Shown here in pieces: positions 16,126-23,630 of a DNA stretch of 23,630 nucleotides. This DNA comes from Planctomycetota bacterium (GTDB taxonomy: Bacteria; Planctomycetota; Planctomycetia; Pirellulales; Lacipirellulaceae), in assembly GCA_024278035.1 (NCBI GenBank), contig JAJRUA010000065.1:1-23630 (forward strand), read 5' to 3'. Made by a program: the position numbers and the translations under genes. Under the pieces are notes generated by a model. It did no database searches. It was not told the DNA's origin and was given only the letters and a program-made list of their open reading frames with translations. The stretch's first letter is position 1. Each line of letters opens with the position of its first letter.

Positions 16126-16529
16126 TCAAGGGAGAGAGTGATGAGGTGTTTACTTTTCCAGAAGGGAAGGAGAGTAGGATGAATAGCGAAGATAGGATTA
16201 GCGAAGATTAGCGGCGATTGGTTGGGCTTGCTAGCCACTGCTTTAGGAAGGACATACTGACAGGGAGTTTGTGGGGAAATTTTGAAAGCAGAAGATGCAA
16301 GAGTGGATGCCTGTCCGTGGCATAAGCTGTAGAGGGCAGGGAGGAAGAGCCCCCTCCAACTTTGAGCGAAGAAGGGGGGCTATCGTCGTTATCCTTGATC
16401 GCTCTTTAACACGTCGCTAGCACTCCCCCGCTTTATTGGCGTGGTTACCCCAATTGTGACGATAGGAGCGCTAGCCGCGCCTTTGCGCGCGTTCCATTCG
16501 TCTCACGCCATGCTAGCAGGAGAGCAAGG
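16126..16529. other. 404-bp intergenic region between divergent addA and secreted-protein genes
   Basis: It should hold divergent promoters, but no clear -35/-10 pair stands out. It contains three imperfect TAGCGAAGAT units (16184-16193, 16199-16208, 16209-16218), a GC-rich inverted repeat (AGCCCCCT at 16348-16355 against AGGGGGGCT at 16373-16381) without a following T-run, and the first copy of a 12-bp direct repeat CCTTGATCGCTC (16393-16404) whose second copy (16538-16549) lies in the start of the next gene. No RNA gene recognised. Confidence 0.5.
16184..16218. repeat. Three imperfect TAGCGAAGAT units
   Basis: TAGCGAAGAT at 16184-16193 and 16199-16208, then TAGCGGCGAT directly after at 16209-16218. 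It lies about 60 bp upstream of the addA-like start codon; it could be a protein-binding array or a piece of a dispersed repeat. Confidence 0.5.
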
Positions 16530-17555
16530 ATGCTCGCCCTTGATCGCTCGTTTTTGTTTGCTCTTGTCGCCACAGTTGCTTTGCCAGTTGTTGGCTCGGC
16601 GGCGGAACCCTTTGTTCCAGGTACGGGCTCTTTTCTCGAAGATTGTAGCGATGACTTCGAGGCGAAGAACTGGAGCTATCGGCTCAACCTGCCCAAAAGC
16701 AGTTACGAGCAAGACGAAGTCCAACGGTCGCCAGGTGGTTACTCCAACAACCGACTTTGGCACGAAGGGGCCAAACGCGGCACGCCCGACGTGGTTAAGC
16801 GAGTCGCTACGCCCGAAGGGGGGATCGAAGGAAGCGCCGGGGCGCTCCTGCTCCAAACTCGCTACTCGGGCATCCCGAGACGCCTCTCGGGCAAGCAGCA
16901 GCAGGACGACCTGCTGCTGAAGTTCGACCGCAAACTGGGGCGCGCAATCCCGGTTGCTTGGCGGCCCAGTTGCACGGTGCGGGTTTACCTGCCGCCGTTT
17001 GAAGAATGGGAAAACCGCACCGGCCCTTCGTTCGGCATGCGAGCCGACTGCCGCGGCCGGACTCCACAGAACGAGATGGATCCTTACTGGCCAGGGATGT
17101 TCCTTCTGTTCCGCAGCGAAACATCGAAACAGTACGACAAGGACTTTGCCAAGCTGACCATCCGCTCCAACAAACGGGGTGGCGACATACGTAGCTTCGA
17201 TATCCAAGAGCCCGGCTGGTGGACTTTCGGCATGTCGTTCACCAAGAACGGCGAAATCCATTACTACGCCAGCCCTGGCGTAGAGGACCTGACGGAAGAG
17301 GATTTTCTTATGTCGAGCTTCCCTTACAACTACCGCTGTCTGACGTTCAACAATTTCTTCTTCAATGTCGCCAACTGGGACAACGGCCGGACTTGGTCGA
17401 CAAAGTGGGTGATCGACGACCCGAAGATTTTCGTCCAGCCCCCCGCAGGGAGGGAAGTCGCCCATCTCTACCGAAAAAGTGGCAAACGAATCGCCATGGG
17501 GCCCAACCTGCCGAAGAAAAAATCCAGCAAGAGCCGGAGTTGGTGGAAGCTGTAG
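16530..17555 (+). CDS. Secreted protein of unknown function (341 residues)
   Basis: ATG at 16530 is preceded by AGGAG seven bases upstream. Residues 1-25 are a clear signal peptide (MLALDRSFLFALVATVALPVVGSAA, then EPF). The mature part is rich in Trp, Tyr and Phe, with alternating polar and hydrophobic stretches suggesting an all-beta fold of the carbohydrate-binding or LamG/concanavalin type (VRVYLPPFEEWENRTGPSFG, GWWTFGMSFTKNGEIHYYAS, LTFNNFFFNVANWDNGRTWS). This fold suggestion is inference only; I see no catalytic motif. The C-terminus is strongly basic (KKKSSKSRSWWKL). It stands 107 bp before pdxJ on the same strand, with no obvious functional link. Its likely place is the periplasm or outside the cell. 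Confidence 0.82.
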   Translation: MLALDRSFLFALVATVALPVVGSAAEPFVPGTGSFLEDCSDDFEAKNWSYRLNLPKSSYEQDEVQRSPGGYSNNRLWHEGAKRGTPDVVKRVATPEGGIEGSAGALLLQTRYSGIPRRLSGKQQQDDLLLKFDRKLGRAIPVAWRPSCTVRVYLPPFEEWENRTGPSFGMRADCRGRTPQNEMDPYWPGMFLLFRSETSKQYDKDFAKLTIRSNKRGGDIRSFDIQEPGWWTFGMSFTKNGEIHYYASPGVEDLTEEDFLMSSFPYNYRCLTFNNFFFNVANWDNGRTWSTKWVIDDPKIFVQPPAGREVAHLYRKSGKRIAMGPNLPKKKSSKSRSWWKL

Positions 17556-17662
17556 AGCAAAACCCAACGGAGTCGGCGAACCAATTTTCGGATACACTTG
17601 TCTTGTAATCGATGAAAAGGACTATCCAAATGACGCGGACAAAATGACACGGAGAAACGCAA

Positions 17663-18400
17663 TTGGCTACCCTTGGCGTTAATATCGACCACGTTGCTAC
17701 GGTCCGCGAAGCCCGTAAGACAATCGAGCCCGACCCCGCTTGGGCAGCAGCGCTCGCCGAGCTGGCTGGGGCGGATGGTATTACGTTGCACTTGCGCGAA
17801 GACCGCCGGCATATCCAGGATCGCGATCTGCGTGTGATCTTAGAAACGGCTGCTGTGCCCGTGAATCTGGAGTTGGCTTGCGTCGATGAGATGCTGAAAA
17901 TTGCTTGCGATTCGAAACCACACCAGGTGACGTTCGTTCCCGAGCGACGCGAAGAGGTCACGACCGAAGGGGGCCTCGACGTGGCCGGTAATTGGGAGCA
18001 AGTTGCCGCTGCCGCTAGCCAGCTCCAAGAGGCGGGTATCTTGGTTAGTCTGTTTATCGATGCCGATCTAGCGCAGATCGAAGCCGCTGCGTTGATCCGT
18101 GAAAGGACAGGCACAGATGGCCTAGAACTTCATACGGGGCCCTATGCCCATGCGTTCGCGGCAGGCCATTCGACCGCTGAACTAGAGAGACTCGCCACGG
18201 CGGGAGAAGCGGTCCGAGCGGCAGGCTTTCGCCTTCACGCTGGCCACGGCCTCAATTACCGTAGCGTCCAATCGGTCGCCGCGATTGAAGGCATGTGCGA
18301 ACTCAACATCGGCCACAGCCTTATCTCCCGAGCCGTATTGGTCGGAATGGATAAAGCCGTTCGAGAAATGAAACGTCTTATCGCTGAGACAAAGCCGTGA
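17663..18400 (+). CDS. pdxJ: Pyridoxine 5'-phosphate synthase
   Basis: 245 residues starting at TTG 17663, chosen because the conserved N-terminus [15 protein letters not shown] follows directly and GGAG lies nine bases upstream; the nearby ATG at 17644 is out of frame. PdxJ condenses 1-deoxyxylulose 5-phosphate with 3-amino-2-oxopropyl phosphate in the last ring-closing step of DXP-dependent vitamin B6 synthesis. Diagnostic blocks: [20 protein letters not shown] with active-site H43, VNLELA with E70, [27 protein letters not shown], and near the end HAGHGLNY and [13 protein letters not shown]. It matches the E. coli protein along its whole length by eye. Its last 23 bp overlap the 3' end of pabA on the other strand. 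Confidence 0.97.
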   Translation: MATLGVNIDHVATVREARKTIEPDPAWAAALAELAGADGITLHLREDRRHIQDRDLRVILETAAVPVNLELACVDEMLKIACDSKPHQVTFVPERREEVTTEGGLDVAGNWEQVAAAASQLQEAGILVSLFIDADLAQIEAAALIRERTGTDGLELHTGPYAHAFAAGHSTAELERLATAGEAVRAAGFRLHAGHGLNYRSVQSVAAIEGMCELNIGHSLISRAVLVGMDKAVREMKRLIAETKP

Positions 18401-18962
18401 GTCGCTTTACGAAATTAGCAATGAGTGTATCGCCCGCTTCGGTAAGAATCGCCTCCGGATGGAACTGTACGCCGTAGAGTGGCAACTCTCGATGGGCCAC
18501 CGCCATCGCTGTTCCATCCTCCGACCACGCGGTCAACTCAAGTTCCGCCGGTAAGCTCTCCCTCTCAGCGACGAGCGAGTGGTACCGACAAACCGTGAGC
18601 GGATTCGGCAGGCCCTCGAAAAGCCCTTTTTCTGTGTGCCGGATGGAAGAAGTACGCCCATGCAGCGGCTCCGGCGCGCGTACAACGTGGCCGCCCAAGG
18701 CTTCGACAACCACCTGATGACCGAGACAAACGCCAAGGATCGGCATTTCTCCCGACAGTTGCCGAACGATCTCAAGCGAACAGCCGGCACCGGACGGTTC
18801 CCCCGGCCCCGGTGAAAGCACAATCGCTTCTGGCTTCAGTCCACGCACCCTTGCCGCATCGATCGCATCGTTGCGGACCACCTGCGTCTCTCGCCCTTCA
18901 AGCCGAAAGTAGCGTGCGAGGTTATGCACAAAGCTGTCGTAATTATCGATCAGTAAAATCAC
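18378..18962 (-). CDS. pabA: Glutamine amidotransferase subunit of aminodeoxychorismate synthase (PabA/TrpG family)
   Basis: 194 residues, start GTG at 18962. Class I glutamine amidotransferase with the full catalytic triad: nucleophile C79 in GVCLGHQ, and H168 and E170 in GVQFHPE; also [12 protein letters not shown] at the start and LSPGPGEPS near 49-57. It releases ammonia from glutamine and passes it to the synthase subunit. PabA and TrpG are not separable by sequence alone and some act in both pathways; the partner gene directly upstream is PabB-like, so PabA is preferred. Its start codon overlaps the pabB stop in a GTGA tetranucleotide, pointing to translational coupling. It overlaps convergent pdxJ by 23 bp. 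Confidence 0.93.
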   Translation of the reverse strand: MILLIDNYDSFVHNLARYFRLEGRETQVVRNDAIDAARVRGLKPEAIVLSPGPGEPSGAGCSLEIVRQLSGEMPILGVCLGHQVVVEALGGHVVRAPEPLHGRTSSIRHTEKGLFEGLPNPLTVCRYHSLVAERESLPAELELTAWSEDGTAMAVAHRELPLYGVQFHPEAILTEAGDTLIANFVKRLTALSQR

Positions 18963-20404
18963 GTTTCCATCAATCCTTCCGCCTTGTGCCAGGTTTCTTC
19001 GTATTCGTGTTCGGGGTTGGATTGAACAACGATCCCGCCGCCGACGGGGGATTGGACCCAGCCACGGGCGGCAGTGAGGGTTCGGATCAGTACACTGCTA
19101 TCCATGGCTTGATGCCCCTGTGCGTCGGGCAAGCCAATCCACGCCAGTGATCCACAATAAGCCCCCCGCGCGGTCGGTTCGAGATCGGTAATGATTTGCT
19201 GGGCTCGCATCTTGGGCGCACCCGTGATCGAACCCGCGGGCAAGGTCGCCGCGAGCAAATCTACGGGGCCCAAACCCGGGCATAATTCTCCCTGCACAAC
19301 CGACACCAAGTGCTGGACATGGGCATATTTTTCTAAACTAAATAAAGCGGCCACCTCGACCGAACTATCCGTGCAAACCCGCGATAAATCATTCCGCATC
19401 AAGTCAACGATCATCACATTCTCTGCCCGATCCTTCTCGCTAACGATCAATTCCGCACCAATACGCTTATCCTCATCGGGCGTTTTACCACGAGGGCGGG
19501 TCCCTTTGATCGGGCGTGTTTGAACCCTAGTCCCCATTCCCTCTGTAGGAGAAGGATGGATTTGTAAAAATCGCTCCGGCGAGGCGCTGGCGACTTGCCA
19601 GTCACCGCCGTCCAGAAAACTAGCGAAAGGGGCCGGGTTTCGCTCTCGGAGTCGCAAGTACATACCGATCGGATCGCCTCGATTGGGCGTGAGCAAACGC
19701 TGAGAGAGATTCACTTGATAAGCGTCGCCCGCACGCAGATGCTCAATCGTTTGCTCGATGGCTTGTAGGTACCCGGCGCGTGAAAAGTTGCTCAGTACGC
19801 CGGTGTGTCCAGGCATCTCGAACGAAGGGGCCAAATCCTTACGCAAGAGTTGTACTGAGGAACGGTCGGTTCGAGGTGATGCCCTCTCCCCTTGCTTGAT
19901 TTGATCGAGTAGCGACTCCAACCGCTCCTCAGCAGGTTTTTTCCAGCCATGCGAAATCGCCCATGCCCGGCCTGCCAAATGATCGAAGGCAACGACCCTA
20001 TCATAAAGCCCCATCGCAAGAGCCGGCATACCGAACTCATCCCATGAGGTCTTCGGCAAACGTTCTAGGCTGCGACTGATCTCGTAGCCGATCAGTCCCG
20101 CTAGCCCGCCCTGCCAAGGAGGCAACCCTTCCACTCTCGCGGCCCGTAACCCGGCCAGACGTTTCGTTATTTCTGGCAACGCGGGCGAGCCGTCGGGTGG
20201 GACCGAAAACCAATCGATCGGATCGGCCGCCACATAGGAATAGCGCCCTTGCTCTTCGTGCTGCATCGCACTGTCAAAAAAGACCGCATGGGGCAGACGG
20301 CTCAACGCACGAAAAACCTCGATCGAATCCGTTGCCGGTGCTAGTTCTTCTACACACGGCAATGTCACAGTTTGTGCATCAGTAGCAATAGGAGGCAAAG
20401 TCAC
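18959..20404 (-). CDS. pabB: Aminodeoxychorismate synthase component I (PabB)
   Basis: 481 residues, start GTG at 20404. Chorismate-binding family: GDAYQVNLSQRL, FASFLDGG, SASPERFL, PIKGTRPRG, SEKDRAENVMIVDLMRNDLSRVC, ASGITGAPK-type segment (PAGSITGAPKMRAQQ) and VGGGIVVQSNPEHEYEET near the end. The lysine in PIKGT marks PabB-type enzymes; anthranilate synthases normally have alanine there. It converts chorismate plus ammonia to 4-amino-4-deoxychorismate, the precursor of p-aminobenzoate and folate. No lyase gene (pabC) is visible in the window. It is the first gene of a two-gene unit with pabA. Confidence 0.95.
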   Translation of the reverse strand: MTLPPIATDAQTVTLPCVEELAPATDSIEVFRALSRLPHAVFFDSAMQHEEQGRYSYVAADPIDWFSVPPDGSPALPEITKRLAGLRAARVEGLPPWQGGLAGLIGYEISRSLERLPKTSWDEFGMPALAMGLYDRVVAFDHLAGRAWAISHGWKKPAEERLESLLDQIKQGERASPRTDRSSVQLLRKDLAPSFEMPGHTGVLSNFSRAGYLQAIEQTIEHLRAGDAYQVNLSQRLLTPNRGDPIGMYLRLRERNPAPFASFLDGGDWQVASASPERFLQIHPSPTEGMGTRVQTRPIKGTRPRGKTPDEDKRIGAELIVSEKDRAENVMIVDLMRNDLSRVCTDSSVEVAALFSLEKYAHVQHLVSVVQGELCPGLGPVDLLAATLPAGSITGAPKMRAQQIITDLEPTARGAYCGSLAWIGLPDAQGHQAMDSSVLIRTLTAARGWVQSPVGGGIVVQSNPEHEYEETWHKAEGLMET

Positions 20405-20708
20405 GCAGGATCCAGCGTTATCGGTTCCGTGAGAGGCCCCTACAGCGTAAACCTCTTTTGCTCCTCCGAAAACGCCCCTTCGGCCCGCTTATGTGTACCG
20501 GCAGCCGCTGCCCAGTTCCTCCGCGGCAGCCTCCTTGCCAGCACTTCGGAAAATCGGGAAAGAAAAAGATATAGCGAAATACGACCGGATTTCCCTGATA
20601 TCTGGGCGCCGCTATCCGCCGAACGCTAGCAACGTTCGTCTTGACCCGGTACGCAGAGATTGACTATTTACCGTTCTTCCAGGTTTTCCTCCTCGGAGAT
20701 TCGGTTGC
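20405..20708. other. 304-bp divergent intergenic region
   Basis: It lies between divergent pabB and the first outer-membrane-like gene and must contain promoters for both. Apart from a possible plus-strand promoter (TTGACC at 20641-20646, weak -10 near 20665) I see no operator, hairpin or RNA gene. Confidence 0.4.
20641..20670 (+). promoter_or_regulatory. Possible sigma-70-type promoter for the outer-membrane gene pair
   Basis: TTGACC as -35 and TATTTA as a poor -10, 18 bp apart, about 40 bp upstream of the GTG start. The -35 is good and the -10 matches only in part. Confidence 0.25.
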
Positions 20709-22115
20709 GTGCTTGGCCATTTTTGCATCGCTAGGACCAATGGGTTGGCTTACGCTCTCCCCTTGGTGATGGCTGCGCTTTGGTTTGCGCCGAGCCGCGT
20801 CTGCGGCCAGCGCGTTCAGATCCCCAACACGCCAGGGGCGTTTGCCCCTAGCTCGCCAACAGCTCCTGCCTGGGGGGCTCCTGCCCTGAGTGGTTCGTCC
20901 GTCTACGGCACGCCGGGCGGTGTGCCCGGTTATGGCATTCCAGCAACCCCCGCCCCAGCGTTCGACCCGTATGCTGCCGCAGGCAGCGTGCCCGGCTCGA
21001 CCTACAACGCCCCGCTTGGGGCACCACCGGCAGGCCTTCCCTATTCCTACACGCCTCCGACGACCGGCGCGCCCGCGTATGGTGCCCCGCAATACAATGC
21101 CCCCGCTTTTGGGGCTCCCCCACTCGGTGCGTCTCCCTACGATGTTTCCCCTTACGCGGCTCCAGGATCAGCACCCGCGATCAGCGGCCCGGCTTACAGC
21201 CCCTCCGCTCCCCCCTTTCAAAATGGCATGGGGGCCGAAGGAGCACCGCTTGGCTGGCAACCTGGAACCTACGGCTTTCAGGGGGCCGATGGATCGATCA
21301 CTCGTTTCCGGCAATTCATGGCCCGTGTACGAGGCGAACATACTTTGCTTCTGGGAGATAACTCGATCGACTCCTTTGAAGTCAACCGAACCGAATTGAC
21401 GGCAACTTTTGCGTTTCCTTTTGCCGGGTCGATCGAAGCTCCTTTGCTCTTAACCCCCGGCTTTGCGTTCAACTGGTTCAATGGCCCCGAAGGAGACCCG
21501 GCAGCCATGCCCCGTGGTCCCGACCTGCCACCGCTTACCTACGACGCTTACCTTGATCTCTCTTGGTTCCCGCGGTTCACCCCGGGACTTGGTGCGGAGC
21601 TGGGCTTTCGCACCGGTGTTTGGACCGATTTCAATGCCCTTAACTCGGATTCGCTACGTTTTCTAGGGCGTGGCTTAGGTGTGGTAACGATCACGCCACA
21701 GTTTGAGCTTTTGCTCGGTGCGGTCTATCTCGACCGTATCCGAATCAAAATGCTACCCGCCGGTGGAGTCCGCTGGCGACCTTCTCCTGAATGGGATCTC
21801 TACCTTGTTTTTCCCAATCCAAAAATTCGCCGCGTTCTACGCACAGGAGGCTCCGCCGATTGGTGGTGGTTTGCTGGAGCCGAGTACGGGGGCGGGTCAT
21901 GGACGGTTGAACGAGCCGGGGGACTGAAGGATCGGATCGATTACAACGACGTTCGTGTCAGTATGGGGCTTGAATGGCAACTTGCCAGCCAGGCGCGTGG
22001 TCACCTAGAGATCGGTTATGCCTTTGACCGCGAAGTTTTGTTTGACGATTCTCGAAACCCCGCCAGGTTCGATGCAGACGATGCGGTGATGTTCCGTGCG
22101 GGTATCGGATACTGA
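20709..22115 (+). CDS. Outer-membrane-like protein with long Pro/Ala/Gly/Tyr-rich segment, unknown function
   Basis: 468 residues from GTG at 20709. A hydrophobic export signal covers about 12-32 (GLAYALPLVMAALWFAPSRVCG). Residues about 38-185 are low complexity, with repeated AP, YGAP, APAFG and SPYA units. The remaining 280 residues look like a beta-barrel: alternating strands (LTATFAFPFAGSIEAPLLLTPGFAFNW, AYLDLSWFPRFTPGLGAELGFRTGVW, FELLLGAVYLDRIRIKML), WWWFAGAEYGGGSWTVERAGG, and an aromatic C-terminus (FRAGIGY) as in outer-membrane proteins. The next gene is a distant paralogue 23 bp downstream. It may belong to an uncharacterised barrel family; I cannot name a ligand. The Pro-rich segment could cross or line the cell envelope. 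An alternative start a few codons away is possible. Confidence 0.78.
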   Translation: MLGHFCIARTNGLAYALPLVMAALWFAPSRVCGQRVQIPNTPGAFAPSSPTAPAWGAPALSGSSVYGTPGGVPGYGIPATPAPAFDPYAAAGSVPGSTYNAPLGAPPAGLPYSYTPPTTGAPAYGAPQYNAPAFGAPPLGASPYDVSPYAAPGSAPAISGPAYSPSAPPFQNGMGAEGAPLGWQPGTYGFQGADGSITRFRQFMARVRGEHTLLLGDNSIDSFEVNRTELTATFAFPFAGSIEAPLLLTPGFAFNWFNGPEGDPAAMPRGPDLPPLTYDAYLDLSWFPRFTPGLGAELGFRTGVWTDFNALNSDSLRFLGRGLGVVTITPQFELLLGAVYLDRIRIKMLPAGGVRWRPSPEWDLYLVFPNPKIRRVLRTGGSADWWWFAGAEYGGGSWTVERAGGLKDRIDYNDVRVSMGLEWQLASQARGHLEIGYAFDREVLFDDSRNPARFDADDAVMFRAGIGY

Positions 22116-22138
22116 TCTTTTTCCTTTGAGAAAAGACC

Positions 22139-23209
22139 GTGCGTCTCTTCTGTTTTTCTACTTCAAGCCTTTTCGTTCTGCTAACACTGGCAGATGGTCT
22201 TTTTGCGCAAGTGGTGGAAAACGACGCGACTCCCTCAGCGTACGGCGTCGTCGATCGCCTGCCCCCCACCCCCGCCTTTGCGGCAACTCCCTTCGCTGTT
22301 GAGCAAAAGACTCCAAAAAATGCGGCTCGCTTTACCGACGGTTCGATCCGACTTGCACAAAACTCTAACTTTGCCAACAACGCCGCTACACTTCCGGTAG
22401 GTCAAAAAACTACGATTGGAGGACCAGACGAACGGGGCCTCTTCCAGGGCCTTGATCTCGTTGCCGATTGGGCGCCCCGGCTTGAAAACGACAGCCTGGG
22501 CTTTTCGACCCTCGGGGCGACACTCCAACTTGGCGTGCCGCCACAGTTCGTTGCCGGCATGCCCATGCTCGTCAAGCCGCGCTGGGGGCTTCATTTGCTG
22601 GACGGTACCGACGGTACCGATGCACCGCCTCGCTTAAACGATCTTGAATTGGGATTCAGTGCTTTCCAGAAAATAAGCGCCCGTTGGCTTTTCGTTGGCG
22701 AAGTCAACGTCGGCGTTTACGGAGACGACCGTAGCCTCGACACCTCCAACGCCCTACGTGTAAGCGGATCAGCCGTCGGCATCTATACTACCGAGAACGA
22801 CTGGAAATGGGCTTTTGGCGTTGCCTATCTCAACCGCGATGACATTTCCCTCGTGCCGGTCGTGGGGTTGATCTATGACCAGGGGGCTGTGAGATACGAG
22901 CTCATGTTCCCCCGACCGCGGATTCTTTGGCGATTGCCGACAACCATCGATTGCATCGAACGAAGTTTCTATCTAGGTGGCGAATTTGGGGGCGGTGCCT
23001 GGGCCGTCCGGCGCACCTCGGGAGCCACCGATACACTCAATCTGTCGAGCTACGGACTCCTTCTCGGCTACGAACAACGGGCCGTGGGAGGCTGGTCCAG
23101 GCGGTACGAGTTGGGCTACCTCTTCGGCAGGAGACTAGAATACTCTGGCAGTAACGAGCGAATTTCGCTGGATGATTCGCTGATTGCTCGTATGGGCCTG
23201 AGCTATTGA
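22139..23209 (+). CDS. Outer-membrane-like beta-barrel protein, paralogue of the preceding gene
   Basis: 356 residues from GTG at 22139. A signal peptide covers 1-23 (MRLFCFSTSSLFVLLTLADGLFA, then QVV), followed by a short variable region and a barrel-like domain. Shared blocks with the upstream protein: LGGEFGGGAWAVRRTSG against AGAEYGGGSWTVERAGG, RRYELGYLFGRRLEY against GHLEIGYAFDREVLF, RYELMFPRPRILWRL against DLYLVFPNPKIRRVL, and LDDSLIARMGLSY against DADDAVMFRAGIGY at the C-terminus. Unlike its neighbour it lacks the long Pro/Ala-rich segment. The 23-bp gap implies one transcript. Function unknown; a pore or surface protein is plausible from the fold only. Confidence 0.8.
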   Translation: MRLFCFSTSSLFVLLTLADGLFAQVVENDATPSAYGVVDRLPPTPAFAATPFAVEQKTPKNAARFTDGSIRLAQNSNFANNAATLPVGQKTTIGGPDERGLFQGLDLVADWAPRLENDSLGFSTLGATLQLGVPPQFVAGMPMLVKPRWGLHLLDGTDGTDAPPRLNDLELGFSAFQKISARWLFVGEVNVGVYGDDRSLDTSNALRVSGSAVGIYTTENDWKWAFGVAYLNRDDISLVPVVGLIYDQGAVRYELMFPRPRILWRLPTTIDCIERSFYLGGEFGGGAWAVRRTSGATDTLNLSSYGLLLGYEQRAVGGWSRRYELGYLFGRRLEYSGSNERISLDDSLIARMGLSY

Positions 23210-23389
23210 TTTTCTGATTCTTGATCTAAGGAGCCACCTTCCCGTCGCCCTTGAGATCAGCTAGACTGAGGACCTACAGCGACTTTCCTACTGCATCAAG
23301 CGTGTCTCTTGCGTCCCGCCCCCAGCGGTACCGGCCATGAGACGACCACAAGAGCAGGGCAGAAGGTATTGGTCGCGCATAAGAAAACT
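23210..23389. other. Intergenic spacer upstream of tRNA-Pro
   Basis: 180 bp between the second outer-membrane-like gene and the tRNA. It probably holds the tRNA promoter (a TTGAGA lies at about 23250), but no good -10 is placed at the right distance. No other feature seen. Confidence 0.35.
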
Positions 23390-23463
23390 CGGGCCGTGGC
23401 GCAGCTTGGTAGCGCGTTTGACTGGGGGTCAAAAGGTCGCAGGTTCGAATCCTGTCGGCCCGA
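23390..23463 (+). tRNA. tRNA-Pro (anticodon GGG)
   Basis: A 74-nt cloverleaf: acceptor stem CGGGCCG / CGGCCCG, D-arm GCGC-AGCTTGGTA-GCGC, anticodon stem TTTGA / TCAAA around loop CTGGGGG (anticodon GGG after the invariant T), T-arm GCAGG-TTCGAAT-CCTGT, discriminator A. It reads CCC and CCU proline codons. CCA is not encoded; C and a run of six T follow directly, so the 3' end must be completed by the CCA transferase. The T-run could terminate transcription. Confidence 0.97.
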
Positions 23464-23480
23464 CTTTTTTAGCTTCTGAG

Positions 23481-23630
23481 GGCGTACGACGTTACGCGTA
23501 GCCTGCCGGCGTTCGGCAGAGCGGCCTGCAAGCCAAAAGTCGATACGGCTTGCCTGAAAGCCGTGAGGCGTATGCCCGAATCGTTGCCGAGTTGCTGGCA
23601 GGGCTGTCCGCCACCGCCGCAAACAATTCA
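23481..23630 (+). pseudogene. Degraded N-terminal fragment resembling a tyrosine recombinase/integrase (continues past window)
   Basis: Starting 17 bp after the tRNA-Pro gene, a plus-strand frame reads VRRYA, a TAG stop (23499-23501), PAG, about ten scrambled residues, then RYGLPESREAYARIVAELLAG (23541-23603) and on to the window end. From memory, the YLGxYGxPESREAYARIxAEWLA block is the N-terminal hallmark of a site-specific integrase family common in planctomycetes. The in-frame stop, the missing start and the garbled middle suggest decay. The position next to a tRNA gene fits an integrated element. The alternative is chance similarity in a short frame. Confidence 0.45.

Noticed and set aside
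16348..16381. GC-rich inverted repeat as a rho-independent terminator
   Set aside because: The arms are good but no T-run follows on either strand, and it lies between divergent gene starts where a terminator is not expected.
16503..17597. 364-residue minus-strand open frame
   Set aside because: Antisense to the secreted-protein gene, which has a signal peptide and a good ribosome binding site; the minus frame has neither and is a high-GC shadow.
17644..17662. ATG upstream of pdxJ as its start
   Set aside because: It is out of frame with pdxJ and stops within 13 codons; TTG at 17663 directly precedes the conserved N-terminus.
18959..20404. Anthranilate synthase component I (TrpE) as the identity of the chorismate enzyme
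   Set aside because: The PIKGT lysine is the PabB-type residue; TrpE proteins normally carry alanine there.
23296..23622. Minus-strand open frame containing GRQDSNLRPFDPQSNALPSC
   Set aside because: This is the translation of the antisense strand of the tRNA-Pro gene; such RQDSNLRP proteins are a known annotation artefact.
1..23630. CRISPR array, rRNA genes, intact insertion sequences or toxin-antitoxin pairs
   Set aside because: Looked for on both strands; no regularly spaced repeats, no rRNA sequence and no complete transposase or toxin gene were seen.

Overview
The window reads like a stretch of a Gram-negative chromosome, most likely from the Planctomycetota (Pirellulales / Pirellulaceae grade). 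This is inference from gene style, not from a marker gene. It holds a TonB and TonB-dependent receptor pair, secreted proteins of unknown type, a large AddA-like helicase-nuclease, several GTG or TTG starts, loosely packed genes with 100-460 bp gaps, and an integrase-like relic in a form I associate with planctomycete genomes.

Left part (1-7560): the 3' end of a tonB-like gene converges on a TonB-dependent receptor gene. Beyond a 340-bp gap lies a minus-strand signalling cluster in transcription order: YfiR-type periplasmic protein, CHASE8-HAMP hybrid histidine kinase with REC and HPt domains, and a REC-HD-GYP response regulator (predicted c-di-GMP phosphodiesterase). This is the most interesting part. 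It looks like a Yfi-type envelope sensor in which the usual GGDEF output is replaced by a phosphorelay ending in an HD-GYP enzyme. A perfect 17-bp palindrome lies just upstream of the cluster and an 8+8-bp palindrome lies upstream of the receptor gene.

Middle part (7560-16130): a 460-bp gap with no intact gene but with decayed-looking open frames and inverted repeats, followed by minus-strand housekeeping genes. From right to left these are an AddA-like UvrD helicase/nuclease, a CCA-adding tRNA nucleotidyltransferase, a small four-helix membrane protein, a 56-residue coiled-coil protein, a ROK-family sugar kinase and transaldolase. A palindromic REP-like element sits between the last two.

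Right part (16130-23630): a secreted protein of unknown function and pdxJ (vitamin B6) on the plus strand; pdxJ overlaps tail-to-tail with the minus-strand pabB-pabA pair (folate pathway; GTGA stop/start overlap). Two tandem, distantly paralogous outer-membrane-like genes follow on the plus strand, the first with a long Pro/Ala/Gly/Tyr-rich segment. Last come tRNA-Pro(GGG), without an encoded CCA, and a degraded fragment resembling the N-terminus of a tyrosine recombinase. tRNA genes are classic integration sites, so this junction may be an old element boundary.
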